Positions 38,501 to 53,500 of a stretch of DNA of 64,000 nt are shown in pieces; the first letter of the stretch is position 1, and each line of letters opens with the position of its first letter. The notes under the pieces are model-generated. The model was not told the DNA's origin. It saw only the letters and a program-made list of their open reading frames with translations, and ran no database searches. A program made the translations under genes and the position numbers. Origin of the DNA: Helopsaltes ochotensis (taxonomy: Eukaryota; Chordata; Aves; Passeriformes; Locustellidae); assembly GCA_013400155.1 (NCBI GenBank), contig VXBM01001649.1, positions 62,001-126,000 of the forward strand, read 5' to 3'.

Positions 38501-41500
38501 GATATGTTTACACAGTAATCCAGAATAATCCCACTTAAATCACATTGGTCTTGGAGGCCAATTGCTTCCCAGGTACCTCAACACAGTGATAGCAGGAGAA
38601 GCCAGTAAGAATCTCCAGTGTTTAAACCAAACCTATGTATTTAGCAGTAAAATTGAAACAAATCTGGTAAAACAATAGCTCTAACAGGAAAAAGATTTTA
38701 AAATTGAGCATCCTTGAGAATGATGTACAATTTAAAAAATCATATAAAAATAGTTAACATTTCTAGAGATAGTTTTAATTATGCTGGTGTTTGTCATGAA
38801 AATATATATAGTTCCTTCGCAACAGAAATTCTGTTATTGATGTGAATGACAGCATTCAGAAAGAGTGCTTAGGAGTTAACACATCTGAGGTCCCTAACCC
38901 AAGATACTGGCATCTTATTACAAGCGCTTGACTCACAGTGTGAGTCACACAATAGGAAATGATTTTAAAAATCAGACCCCTTATTTGAAAAATATTGATT
39001 CTCATTTTAACCTAGGAATCTCATTTTATACTTCTAGGTTTGCAGATTCCATCCTGGTCCTTCATAGATTAATCTGCAAAACTACTCTGGAATTTGCTCC
39101 TTGTTCTTAGAGTGACTTCTGGCCTCACACTGATTACAATTAGAAAACACTTGATCAGTATCATATTCATCTCACAGAAATCGCAGCTTTTTCTTTGTTC
39201 CTCAATCTCACTCACAAATCATCTACTGTGATCCCAATGTGATTTTGTTTATCTAATTATAGTCAGTAGAAGACTAGAAGGCCAAATTCTCAGGCATTGT
39301 TGAGAAACTCCAGTCACACAGATCATTGATGAACCTGTTCTAATATTTCCTGGTGTCCCATTTACATCCGAAATTTGGTGTCCTGATCTATTACAAAGTC
39401 CTCATAATTTCTCAGTATCCATTCCTATCTAAGTAGGAGAAAACCAATCACCTCTTGCCTCCATATCGTCTAACAATATTATTTCATGTGATTTTTTTTT
39501 CAGGAAGCTAAGTTTTATTTTCCATGACAAAACTTAGGAAACAATATTTTTATTCAAATTACACAGTCAGCTTTGTTCTGCAGTTTGTTCTGTATTTTTA
39601 AATTTCTTTACAAGTAGAAAGAAATCTGAAAGAGAACTGATTCTATAAACCTAAATTCTTCAGAAATTGTTTCCTTTTAAAATAAATTCTCAACTTCTAC
39701 TCTAATGTGGGTAGTAAGAAACAGAATCTGTTCCAGAGGTGAAATATCAGTAAAATTTAAATAGCAATTAAGTTTTGCAAGAAATATACCTGAAGCTTTT
39801 ATTCTATTTTCTTTTTGTGAACTGTTTTCTTGACACTTCTTTCACTGTTTAAATTTCACATGCTCCTTTCTTAAAATATCCTTCCCCTATTTTGGTGGTA
39901 TAGCTGATTTACTGTTTCCTATAAACATGTGAAATGGCCTCTGGTATTTATTTTGACTGTTGCAATTTAAATGTTTTAATAGGAAAAATAAAAAAATGAT
40001 TCTTCAGGTGAAAATCCAAACCAAGCTTGCAGCTCCATTTTACATCACGCTGGAACATGGAAAGTTTTATTCTGACAACAGCAAATAGATTTGTAAACTG
40101 AATTGATGATCTTAATAAAACATCGATTTAGGTCTTCCTTATCCATTCCTCTATTTTTTGAACAAGAAATTCTGTTGTTACTTTCTTCCTAGGAATGTTA
40201 AAGTTCTCAGTTAACCTACCAATACAATATGGGGCAGAATACCTTCCTAAAGAACAATAGTCTTTTGAGTCAAGGTGTGGAGTTTTCTGGACTAATCAAA
40301 AGAATCAAGTAGATGTAAGTAAGTGGAGTAAATAGTTTGATGCATTGTGTGGGTAGTGATGTTTCTCAATCACTGGCAGCTGCTGTTCATTTCTGATGTG
40401 GAAATGTGTGATCAAATTCCTCTGCCTTGCCCAATTGTGGACCAAACTGTTCATTTTGGAAGAAATTATTGAAAAGGTTTTCCAGTACATCCATCATAAT
40501 GTGTGAACCACAACAAAGGCTTCAGGGCAAGAAACACCCGTGACTAAGAATAGAGAACTGAGCTCTTGAGTGAAGAATTAATGGCTCAAATCAAACTATC
40601 AGAGTCATGTCTGAGGTGGTGGCAAAATCATCTAAGAGCAGGGAAAGGCGTTAATGTTGTCACCATTGCTAATGATAGAATGCAGCACTTTCAACACACC
40701 TAACAAGTGTCTCTTCTCTTTTTGGATGCAAAACTGTTAACTACAATTTTGGCACTGAGAGGGCTCAGTTGCCAAAAATGAGATTGTGGGACAAAGACTT
40801 GAGGTAAAATTAAAGATAATAGTATAGAAAATATAGGGGGAAGTATGGTTGTTACTCCCTGAGTGGAACACAGTCAGCACCCCCAACTTTCCACACATAG
40901 TACAATCTAGGGGGGACTGAATGGGGAGTGGAGTGGAGTGGAGTGGAGTGGAGTGGAGTGGAGTGGAGTGGAGTGGAGTGGAGTGGAGTGGAGTGGAGTG
41001 GAGTGGAGGGGAGTGGAGTGGAGTGGAGTGGAGTGGAGTGGAGNTGGAGTGGAGTGGAGTGGAGTGGAGTGGAGTGGAGTGGAGTGGAGTGGAGTGGAGT
41101 GGAGTGGAGTGGAGTGGAGTGGAGTGGAGTGGAGTGGAGACACTGCAACCAGGCTCTGTTGAAACCCTTGCAGAAGAGGGTACTTGGTGGTACTTTTTAG
41201 TTGATAAGACGCACAGCAGCTGGAAGCCAAGGGAGATAAAGGAAGATATCCTAAGGCATCATTAGAAACTGCCAGTGCGGGTTCTTCAAGGGCACTACCG
41301 GTCAATAGCAGTGGGTAAAGGCGTGGAGACCCAAAAGGTGGTCTTTTTTTTGGCATGTGATCATGAACAAATCAGTTGAACTGCACTCTGATCTAGCAGA
41401 CTACTCTGTGAAGGGTCCCCAGAGCCGGAGGTGCTGGCAGACTGCTTGGATACAAGGATCTCAGCTTTCCTGAATCACGGTCAGACTAATCAAACACTAA

Positions 41501-44500
41501 GTGTTTGAAAAAATTATTGTTTTCACATGAAAAAAATCCTAACGTCATGGAAAACCCTTGAATAATACCAAAGTGATTCTGTGATTCATGGCGGGTAACG
41601 GTAGCAAGCCCAACACAGGCAAATTATGCAAACAGCAGAACAAGGGGAGTGCTCTTACTTTTTGTCCCCTGACCTATTTGAGGCCAAGAACCTCCTAGCT
41701 AACAGAGAGGAAGGACTGCACTCTCTCCACGTGTTCTGGGAGAAATTAGCGCTGACAATGCCCATGTGGGGCAATACGGTGCCCCAAAAACTAAGCTGTG
41801 TTATCTCTGCCTCACCTAGCCCCAAAACTAGAAGCAGAACATACATGGAATTCACATAACATTCCTCCTCAGTTACTTTCTCATGCTGAAAAGCAAAGGC
41901 ATACTATCTTAGACAACACACTGGGTCAATACTGCTGTATTATTTCTGGTACCCAAGATGGAGTCTCTGCATGGACTGCACTTAACCCATCCACACACCA
42001 TGCTTAACATCCTGCTTTATTATTGAAGTGATCTGTTAGGAATATGAACAGAAGTGTACCTCCTCTGCTACTACTGCACAGAGCTTGAGTATCTATCCTC
42101 TTGCCTTGCACTGCCTAAGATAGCTCTCATTTATTCAATTCCACAGGAGCTGCTTGGGGAAAGAGGCAATGTGTCCTTGTGTCTTTCACAAGAGAAGATA
42201 AAGGAGGGAAAGTGAAATAAAAAAAGACTTGATCATGTCCAACCATGAGGACTTTAAAACTATCCCATCACAGAGATAGTATGGGAGGAAAGTAAGCCAA
42301 TTACTGGTATTTTCTGGACCTTTTCCCAGCTTCCTGCTTTCTGCCCTTCAGGGAAGTGCAATGAAAGCTGTCCCTGCTTGTGACTCATGAGTTTCTGATG
42401 CCTACTCTTGAGCAACTGAGATTAAAGGATGCACAGACATCATTCTTTCTCAGGAAAAACAGACACTGGGAAGGGAGAAGGAGTACTTGAGGCTGAAAGA
42501 TTAAAATAGCACAGATCACAGGTATTTACATTCCTGGTGGGAATATTATCCAAACAGGTACCTGTCATTTAAACCTTCATTTATTTGCCCTATTCCCATT
42601 GGTTAATTAAGGAAAGCTGCCAGCATATTTATGCAATAGCTACTAGCTCAAAAAACAAGATGGATTATTGTGAAAATAAATAAGAAAGAAAATGCATTGG
42701 TATGACCAATGTAATTTTTCACATTCTGCTGTTTGCTTATACCTGTTTGGTATTTGTGGCAGCTACGTAATTTTGTGGAACCCAACTGTATTTGCAGAGC
42801 TGCAGTGTTTAAAAGCAGGCTTTATTTTTGCTCTGGACATGGTGACAAAATTTAAAATGTTTTTAGTACTATGACTTTTTATATCAATCTAATTAACATC
42901 TACTGCATTTTACATAGTTACACATGATCCTTCAATTTTTACAATGCTGATAAGTGGTTACCCATCTTCTGTCTGGGAAGTAGCCTGAACAGTTGTGTCA
43001 CCTGACAGTTTAATCAGCCTAAAAATGCTGCAGAAAAGTCACTGACTAAATAGACACCACATGAAAATACAGTTTCAAGATTCAGTTAAAAAGAAGCTGG
43101 GCACCCGTGCCATGGAAATCTCATTTTTTGTACCTGAAGATGGCACTACATCCACAGGGAACAAACACATCATACTGCTTTTGTAGGGCCAGGTTTTTGA
43201 GTGGAAATGCTAAGACACCGACAAGTCTTGCCTGTAGATTGTAAAATTCATATTTCTTAAAAGTGTAATGGGCTAGAAAAGACAGCAGAATGATATTCTA
43301 GTATTCCCTAAAGAATGCATCAATTGAATGCATCAAATGAAGTCATAGCATTGTGTTATTCTTGTTCTCCTCTGGTGACAAATCCTGGGTGAGTGAACAA
43401 CTACATTTTTTGTAGTTTTAGGATCTTCCTGAATTTGTTACACTTATTAGTTTGTCCATTCTTTTTTTTTTCTCCCAGTTTTGTTAAATAATTTGCATAA
43501 TGAAAAGTGAGTATCAGTCACAAATTAGTAAAATCTCCTGTATTTGCTATCACAGTTATTTGTCATATGAGGAACACAGAGTTACTCAACAATGTTATGA
43601 AGAAAATTAAATTCTCATCCCACTGCCTATTAAAAATATCAAGAAAACAAGCAACAGATATTTTCTGGAAATACCATCATATTCAGAATGGTTAAATCTG
43701 GCACAGAAAAAAGCCATAGCAAATCAATAAGAGCCTATAACACCACTGATTTGTGAATAGAAAGAAAAAAATATATAAATGTTTTAACAACATATACATA
43801 AAAAAGTATTTTTCTACACAATGTACATAAATTCTACTGTACTATCACTGTTCTGGTAATGCAACCTAGATGAATGGAAATTGAATTAACTTGTCTTGAG
43901 ACTGTGTAATTTTTCTAAATCAGTTTTTCTTGTTTGAAACTGCTCTTCTTCAAAACATTTTTTTTCCCCTGATAGGGCAAAAAATGTGTGGAAGTGCATT
44001 TTCCTCAGATCTTAGCACAACATGTATCTATGTATTCCTACTGATTAGTTGCAGGGTACTTTCATGGTTTAAAATATAATTTAGTAGTATTGGATTGTTT
44101 TTCATGAAGAAATAGAAGAAATTATCATTTAAATCCTTTTTCTTGCAGCTTTTGCCACAAATGTCTTTATTCATTTGAGAACATTTTTACAGGATTAGCC
44201 CAACAATGAAAGCTACTAAAGTATGCAAACAAATTGCTTGAAGCTTCCAAAATAGCCCTTGAGTCTAAAATTCCCCCAGTTGTAAGCCAGCAATTGACAA
44301 GCCTCCTAAAATGACTGGCTGAACCATGCTGGAATATCTTCACACAGCAGGGAGATGTGAATCTAGCTTTAGTATTTGGTTCATGCAATTCAGTGTTTGC
44401 ACAACGAATCAGCACACTCACTTTGAAGGTCCAAAGATCCTGTGCGCTAAGTCAATCGTATTTCTGAGACTTCTGTTACCAGAAATATAACCACGTTAAG

Positions 44501-47500
44501 CCAAAATGGTTTAATGGTAAGTAGTACTACAGCTGTAGAGAAAAATGACCAAGACTGCTTTTAGCCTTATAGAGGGCTCCTGCAATCTAGCAGCTGGAGA
44601 AAACCAGCTCTTACTTGTCTCCTCTTAAAGGTTGTTAAACAGTTAGTAGCCTGGAGTTTGCTAACTACTCAGACAGCTTTAAAATATAAGTATTTCCAAT
44701 AAACAGTCTTCCCTGAGCCTTTAACACTCAGATTTTTACTGTTTTGTAGAACCTAACAAGTTCAAAGACGACTTTTCTTTTTTTCTTATGCCTTTGAATA
44801 GGTAAGCACAACAACCACTTTTGTAACATCCATCGTGGACAGTACTCCTAGTTGTTATGTTAATTAGTTCTTGGACTCAATATCTTTTACAACCAATACA
44901 CAGAGGGGAAAGCAGAACGGCATTTCAACATCTTATCAACTACTACTTACTATACAGGGAATAGATCTTCTACCTGGAATTGAGAAGATGAAAAATATAT
45001 GCCCAGATAATCTAAGAGGCCAAAAACATAATCATTTGAAATGAGAATACTGATTTCAAAGAATGGTAGTTATATTGCTCCCTAAATTCTGAATTTTCTA
45101 CCTAAACTGATTTTTTTCCTTTCTCATTATTAACACAAACCTCACACACAAGGTGGCACCACATACATCTCTGATTTGAAAGTGAAAAGATCTGAAAATG
45201 ACATTTGATCTTCTCAGATGAGAAGCACTTTCTGAAAATGCTGGTGGACAATACTGAAATTTCACATCTTATGTCCCCTTACTGTCCTTGAAGAAAGTGC
45301 ACAATGTTTTTAACAATAGTGATGAAGACTAGGTATTTTTATATAACCTGTCTCAAAGAAAACAGAAAAAGTTCAAATTTCTTTCTTTACCACTGTCCTA
45401 GTCCAATTCTTTCATTAGACAAGCATGCCATACTCCTGTACTTAAATTTTTGAGCTGATTGGTTGCAAAGTCTTGGACATGAAGTCAAACAAGAAATCCC
45501 CACAGAGCTTAACTGCTAGATATAAAAATTTTCAAGCAAAAGATAATAGAACTAAGTCATAACTGATTTCTCCATTTTATGTAATACAGTGGAGCCAGGG
45601 ATATGTTCTGGTCAACCAGTAACCCATGTGTTCCAGTCTTTATGTTATGTGTAAAAGAAGAGCTATGATGATTTAAGTCGTCCTCTTGACAAAATAGTTC
45701 ACAGGGTGCAGGCAAGAGAACAATATGACCTCTGTCATATTCTTACACAGGTATGTAAGATTTACTGTAAGGATAGCTTCTAAATTCCACTAAACAAACA
45801 TACATATTCAACTTTCTCCTTCCCTTGGGGGCCAGCATAAAACACTTTGGAGGTGGGAATTAGACTGCTGAGAGGTGTGACAGGAGGTAGACATATCCCG
45901 ATGCCTGTGTTTGGCTAATATAATTTCTGTAAGTTTTTGCTCTGTCTGTTAATTAAGAAATATATTTTCAAAAAAGGTCCCTTGAGTTGGTGTCTAAATA
46001 AATTTCTTATCTTCCTCTGGGAAAGAATTCCATAGTTTCTTTGTAAAATATAGATTTAAATATTTCCTTTTATCAGTTTTGTTTGCATCTTTTCACTTTG
46101 CCTGAATATTGATTTACTTTCACTCCTTTTTGTAATATAAGATTAAAAGCCCCCATGGATTTAATTTTTTTGATCTCAAATTTATATTAATTGTTTATTC
46201 CTAATGTACCTTAGATATAAATATATTATTTGTTTAATGATATACTGGAGCAACAGCAAAGGGAAAAAAAATCACTTCTCCAGGAAAAATGAATTTTATA
46301 GGTCTGTGGAAAGAAAGCTGTAAAATAATCTTTCTCTGTAAACTCCAAAAGATATGAAAATGTTTGAGTGTCTGAGTTCAAGTAATTTGTCCAGAAAGTA
46401 TTTGAAAACCAAATCAACAAGTCAGACGTCATTTTGTGTGCACGGATACTACAAAGTCCTGTGATTTACCTGCACTGCCCAGAGGTAGTCCAGACGCAGT
46501 TTCAAGTCCACCTGTCTTGAATGCAGTGCTAAAGCACAAGAAAATAACAAAATAGCTAGTATTGGTTCATAGCCACGCATATAAAAGGAGCCGCCCCTTA
46601 AAAATAAGAAAAAAATGAATGGGTTATTCCAGGTCTAATACCTAACACTGCACATTTTTAATACCAGATCCTTAGTTTAGAACACATGGGTACCTCTTAA
46701 TCACTATCTTTTTCTGAAGAGGCTCATCTGGGCAGGGAGATGGGTGATAGTACATCTGATCACTGCATCATACCAACATACAACTTCTTGAGGATTTTTA
46801 GATGCTATGCATTGTTGTAATGTGTATGCATGTTTTTAATTAGGAAATATAAAAACATTGGAAAACTCAAAAGCTTAAATGAAATTGGGATTGGTTGAGG
46901 TCTGCTGAAATATGGCAGTTAAGTTTTTAACTGTATTTTCCTATTCCATATGATAGTTAGACTGCAGTGTGTTCAGATGGGGTACATTAGCATAAAACTA
47001 CAGAACAATGGGGCAACAGTTTCCAGCTCCCAAAGGCTGATCACCTGTTGATGGATGTTACTAGATCCCACAATTGCTGGGGAGATGATGACTGATGTAT
47101 TTCTTATGTTCTACTGTCCTAGAACAGTCCTAGGCAGCACTGAACACTAGAGGATAATTCAGAAACAAGTAGTCAGTGTGTGACTATCTATAGAGAATTA
47201 CCCATTGTTTAATTTTACAAGATACCTACCCCACTGCTTTTCTGTAACCACTGAGTTCCAGAATAACTATGTACAAAATTGTAACAAAAAGCAGGAGAAT
47301 CATTTTTGGCAAGGAAGATACACGTAGAAATATTGCCAAGGTGAGGGTCCCCACTACACACGAAAGGAAAGCATAGTGGGCTGTGTCACATGGAAGTTCA
47401 TTCATTGTTTTATTTGTTCCACCAGGAGAAATTATAACTATTGAGCTGCTGGAATTGGTATTCCAAACCCAAGGCATGCAGCCAACCTAGAAAAGAGAGG

Positions 47501-50500
47501 AGAGGTAAGAAGGGGAGAAAGTTAAATACGAAAGAAACAGAAATGTAGTTGCTGTGGAGGCTGACTCTAGTTAATTTCTAATTGGAAAAAATACAGTTGT
47601 GGAGTTCCCATTCAGCTCAATGCTGTATTAGAATCTCCTTTTCCTGCAAGGCTCCACTGAGTTTTAGGGGAGAGACACAATTTGTTAATTAGATGTCAAT
47701 ATTTTTTTAATTGAGTGAAAAACTAAACATAATATATTTTTCCATCTCACAGCTACTTCTGCTGTAACATGTTTCAAATACCCCTGTCATTTCAGTTATC
47801 CAAGGAGTTCCATTTCCTTCTTGCACTGGGAAATAATTTTTTAAAATATATTACTTATGGGAAATTTGGGGAAATCTAACCTGCTTTTCTTAAAGATAAT
47901 GTCATATATATATCTCAGAGCTGATATTCAAGGAAGAGAGGAATTTCTGGCAAATACTGCAAGCCCCTAGAACTCCAGTTTTAAATGCAGTCCAACCTTC
48001 ATGCCTTACAAAGGAAAAGGGTAAGAGTTAATATAAGTAGGGGAGAGTGGGATGGTAGTGTGAAATTGATTTAATAGGCACCACCACATAAGCCCTGCCC
48101 TATACTTAAGCATCTCTTTTGAAGTGTGTTATAAGATTTTTTATTTCATCCCAACCATCAACAATGAAATTTTATAGCATGCTGTAAAGTAACTGACACC
48201 CTGAAGGGTGATTAAACCATGTATTTTAGAGGGGATTAGAAATAGATAGAAATAGAAATAGATAGAAAGATGAGACGTACTAAATAAAAAATGTGAGTTA
48301 AACTCAGAATGGGTAACACTATGAGATTGAGAGTGAAATGAAAAATCCATTTAATGGGATTTTGTTCAATATCCTTAAAATTGCTTTTGTGCTAAACTCA
48401 TCCAAAATCATACACATGCATGAGGGCTTCATCAGTGATCTGCAATCTATCCAGGAAAACATCATTTGCTATACAACCAGTAGTGGAACATCAACACCTA
48501 GCTCTTCTGAGCAGATGAGAATTCTAGAGGCATTACTGTGCAGGAACTAATAATTTCTAGTGATTAAACATTTCTCCTTAGGTTACAAGTTATTTTTGTT
48601 CAGAAATGGATAAAGTTATGTTCTAAATTGTAACTGAATGATCATTGCTTTGTTGGAGGTCAGAACCTCTGAATTCTAATCTGTCCTCCACTGTTGTTCA
48701 GTGTTGCGTTACGAGGGTTTACAATGTCTGTTTCTCATTCTCACTATCTTGAAGTGGCAACAGTGGTGCTTGTTTCATTTGGTCAAAGTAAGTGTCAGAT
48801 CTGTGGAGGCTGATTTACAAAGGTTTGAGCTGTCATAACTTTAATTTCAATCCCCAAGTTAGATACACAGAATTTGCTGAGAAGCTAGCCTGGAATCACT
48901 GCAAAGTTCTATGCATTTTGCACTTATGTCCACATTAGGAACCATGTATACATCTGTGTGCTATTAGGGCTGTGTGTTACTCACACAGATGATGTTCAGG
49001 AATTCCCAGAAATGTCTCAACATCAGCAATTTTTGGTTCCTCTCACGACACTGGAATCTACAGAAAAGGGATACTCTGTCCAGTCAGTTCATGGGGATAA
49101 GCTAGTTTTTGTGTTCTCAGGGCAGGTCCAGGGATGAGTGAATACACAAAATACAAAAAAAGGGCCTTGGCATCTCAGCACTAAGAATTGCTCATGTCTT
49201 CTTAATGGTCAGAACACATTGTTGAATTCCCGCAGAGAGGCATGATTTGAAACATCTGCCTTCTCAGCATTTCCAATAGTGTATCATGTGCTATATTTGT
49301 GCTTATTCTTTCCTTTGAGTACCTTAACATGTTTAATTCATTAGCATTAGCAGCCAAAATGCTAGAACTGAGTGCTAGGAATTTGTCAAGGCAACTGAAT
49401 GACAAATACTTAGGTGGAAGTTTGAATACCAGTCCACCACATTGAACTCTCTGCTAATCTACAGTAAAGGAAACTTAATTTCAGAAGTATTGAGCACATT
49501 CACTTCATACAACACCTTTTTCAACATTAGATGTGAATGGATCATATAAGTAGCATAGTGTAAGCACCTCTTCTTGTTACCCAAAACTGTCAATATTTTA
49601 AGATCTATCTTTTCTGATTTGCCTGGACTAAAAATATACCCATTATTAAACAGAAGTCTGTTCTATAAGTTGCCACATAGAAATAACAGTCTTGTTTTGA
49701 CACCATACCTTGTCTGTCACAAAATATTAGCCATTGAACTCGTAAGAAAGTTGAACATTTTAAAAAAGTTTTTCCATAAAGTACATGACACCAGCAGTCT
49801 ACATGATGCTAAGGTTTGACATACAAATTGATATTGGTTTTGAATAGGTATTATCTTTGTAATTTGCTAATAGTTTTGTCATTCCTAGTTCAATATACAG
49901 TCTCAGGCCAATGAAAGTTCAAACTGCAGCAAAGGGGTTTAATTTTGAAGAAGCATGCTCTGCAAGTATAAATAATAAAACAAGTAGAAATTCATCAGAT
50001 GAGAATATGGTATGTGCTTAATGGATCTGCACCAGTTTGTTCTCTAAACAGAATGCTAATTTAAGTGAAACTTCATTCAAATACTCACCACACAGCCTTG
50101 AGCCACAGAGTATATTAAGATCACAATAAAAATACACAAAATGGTACGAATTTGTATTGTCAGGCACCCTGGAAAACACTAAGAAAGAAAAAAATTATAG
50201 ATAAAATATTTAAAATATTTTTAAATTTGGGTTGTTATTTTTCAGTAGTATATAAAAAGAAGTGAATAAGGGACAGAAATTTCAGTTGTACTTCAAATGA
50301 TGAAGTTGCAGTAGCTGTGTAGTAACACTACACAACACTTTTTAGTGTAGGTGTATTTTAATGGTAATTGCAGTTTTGGGGATAATAAATGTGAAATGAC
50401 TATTGCTCTACATTGTTTTTCACTATAATTAAAACTCTCTAAAACTCTCAGAAATTTTAGTTGTATGTCTACTCATGATGCAAATAATATTCTAGGATGG

Positions 50501-53500
50501 CATTTGATGGGGAAAATACCCAAAGCACCTTTTATCTTGCAGATTTTCAGCTCCTTTGCCTTGCAAATTTTGATCCAGGAGAACACACTGTGATATCATA
50601 GAATTTTGGAATTGTATATGTGTCTTCTGTTATATTAGGCAGGTTAAATTCCAGGGTAGTTTTAATTATTGTGACTCAAAGGAAACATTGAATTTGTCAG
50701 AGAAAGCAGTAGAGAACAAAAATATCTGGTGAAATGCAGTCTTGTGAACGTTTTGTTTATCTCCACTTTTACCTTGATTTCATTTATCACACTTAATAAA
50801 GTGTCAGGTTTTTGCTGTATGAAGCCTGTGACAAAATGTGAGAGAGGAAGGGTAAGTCTGTCAGGCTATGTACTTAGTCCTGTTCCAGTCATTCTGATCA
50901 ACTCTGATTCCACGTAAAGCTGTTTTCCTTCCTTTCCCCTCGCACTAAGAATGTTTGGGGCATCTATTATCTACTGGATATATCTGTCAGACCATAGGGC
51001 TTATTCTAGTGACTTCAAGGGTCAAAAATCAAATCCAAGAAATAGATTTAAAGTGGGGACTATCCTGTGTCCTTTAAATGGAGGAAGGTCAGATTTATCA
51101 AGGTTGCATTTCACTTAAGGCCAAACGGAGCAAACAGATTTTTGGATGAAAGTTGACAGTTTTGGAGAAAAGTTTTTTTCACTTCACAGGTATCACCAGC
51201 CTCAAAAGAATAGCTTCCAGCAGGCAGCAAAGTAGTCATAGAGAGGCTACTGTAGCCTTGGCAAAAGAGAAGTCATGTATTGAAATGTATCCCCTTCCTT
51301 TCACATACGCAGAGACATTTTCTCTGTACAGTCAGGTTGTGAAGAGTTTGAGATAGTTACAGAGGAATCAACTTCATATGGGCTCTGACACATGAGAATA
51401 CAGTAATTGCAGGGAAAAAAACCAAAAGAAAGTATGGTCTACAAATATATTCTGGCTTCAGTATAGGTTACGTCCATGTAAATATAGGTGTGGAGCAATC
51501 AATATAATATCAATAGTAGATTTGTATTATGGATCTGAGTTAATTTTCTACACCAGTGTAAGTATTAGCATCAATAAAATAGATTGGGATACCTGAGGCA
51601 TATCACCTTTAATAAGACTGAGCATATTGCAGAACAAATAGTTCAGATTATAGGAATTTGAGATGGAAAAGCTGTGTCTCAAGGGAGAAAATACAGCAAT
51701 GTTCAAAATTACAGTATGGAAAAAGACAGACTATTTCTGCATTTGTTCATCACTATCATACAGTTCTGACTGGAAGGGACCTCAGGGGGCTTGAAAGTAC
51801 TGTCTGCATTGACCCCCAGAGTCTCAGGCCCATCTTTGCAGACTTGATACTCCTCCTGTGTCATTGCAGGGCATTATTTCCTCTCAGGGCCTGGACTTTT
51901 CATTATCCATTCTGTATTGAAAATATTCCTGTTGGCCCATTCTGTCAACCTATCTAGGACCCTCTCAATAGTCAATCCTGCCAACTGTTCTCACAAAATT
52001 GTAGACATTTGAAAACCTGACATGGGTATATGCCATGTCCTTCTCCAGGCTGTTGATAAAAATGACAGGATTCAGGATAAACTCCTGTAGTATCCCACTT
52101 ATTATTGGTTTCCAGGTAAAGTATAACCATAAACTGCTATGTTTTGCATCTGATTATTCCCATAGTATTTTACTTATCAAACTGTCCACTTAACTAGATC
52201 AGAATCCTATATACAAATGGGGTGAAACGTGTGGTTTTATCCATATAATAAAATACAAAATAATTTTGTTTGAAGAAACAATATATAGTCCATTAATTCA
52301 GTTTGCAACCAAATAAGCTGTCTACTGCTTATTAAAGACATAATACCCATGGTTTGAAGATAATGTTGGATGGTTAATAGGGACAAAGCAAAATACAGAC
52401 TCAAAAGTCCCATATCCTGACACATTGCACAATTTTTTTTTGGTCTGTGTAGTACATATATGTTTTAAATGTTGACATGCTAGGCTATTGGGTAAAAATA
52501 GAAAACAAACCTTTAAAAGATAAGGTAGGAGACACGTCCAAATTGAAATTCTGACACTAACAAGATTTATATTTCTGACTAAGTCACTCTAAGACTACAT
52601 CTGTACTTTTATGATAGCATAGAATTTTGGACTTCATTTTCTTCATTTTCTTTTATTTGTGGATTTTTTATTAACTAAATAAGTAGTGTCAGATTACCAA
52701 AATTCTAGGTAACTGGTACAAATATTATCAAGGTGGTTTTATGACTGAGGCTATGCTAAAGCATGGAGAAGCTGAGTCACTTGTGCAGTGTGAAAGAGCA
52801 AGTAAGTGCCATAAGACATTAAAATAGGGGAATGATTGTTTTACAATCATATATCCATTATCCACATGATATTAATTTTATTTTATTTATTATAAGACAC
52901 ATTTTTTGCCACAAAGTTTTAAATTGTGATAAGGTTTTATATTTCTCTATTTTTATAATGCTAGATTTGATCCTGTATAATATTGAGTCTCTGGAGGAAC
53001 CCGGAATAAATACAGATTTTCTTGACTGACAAAACAGATGAAACACTTATGTTTGCACAAGTCCCAGGGAAAGGTATAAAGAGCAGTTACTTTCTACAAA
53101 CTTTGTCTGCATTTCTACCATCTGTAGAGAGAAGAACAGATGATAAACTACTCTGCCCTAATTAAAAAAAGACAGATTATCAAAGTTACTCCCAAATAAT
53201 TTTGTAAGCTCATAAATAAGGTCCTCTTCAGTATCTGATACTCTGCTAATATCGTGTTTATGTTTCCATGAAAACACTTTTTTGCGTTTCTTCTGCCAAA
53301 GGACGCTTTTTAAAACTAAAATTAGTGTGCGCTAATCAGCAAAGCCGATTAACTGCATAAATGTTTTTTCCTGATATTTGTCTGAAAAGACTAAATTTAT
53401 ATTAGTCCAATACGGATTCCTTCCATCAGAAAATTAGTCTGTAAGTGCTTTATTCTGATCTGGCAGACCTATTTATCCCCTAAAACAACAAAATGTCCTT

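Larger units (their letters stand above)
38222..46469 (-). other. ADCY1 intron 14 (largest in window)
   Basis: 8.25 kb, GTAAAT to TAACAG. Holds a palindromic double AP-1 motif (38929-38947), the GGAGT array (40925-41135) and an adjoining less AT-rich stretch to about 41,860. The rest is AT-rich unique sequence. Confidence 0.85.

Noticed and set aside
40852..41356. Several long open frames encoding Glu-Trp-Ser-Gly-Val or Leu-His-Ser-Thr-Pro repeats
   Set aside because: They are translations of the GGAGT array in its frames on both strands, interrupted by an N; a 5-bp unit gives a 15-bp repeating five-residue pattern. Not a protein gene.
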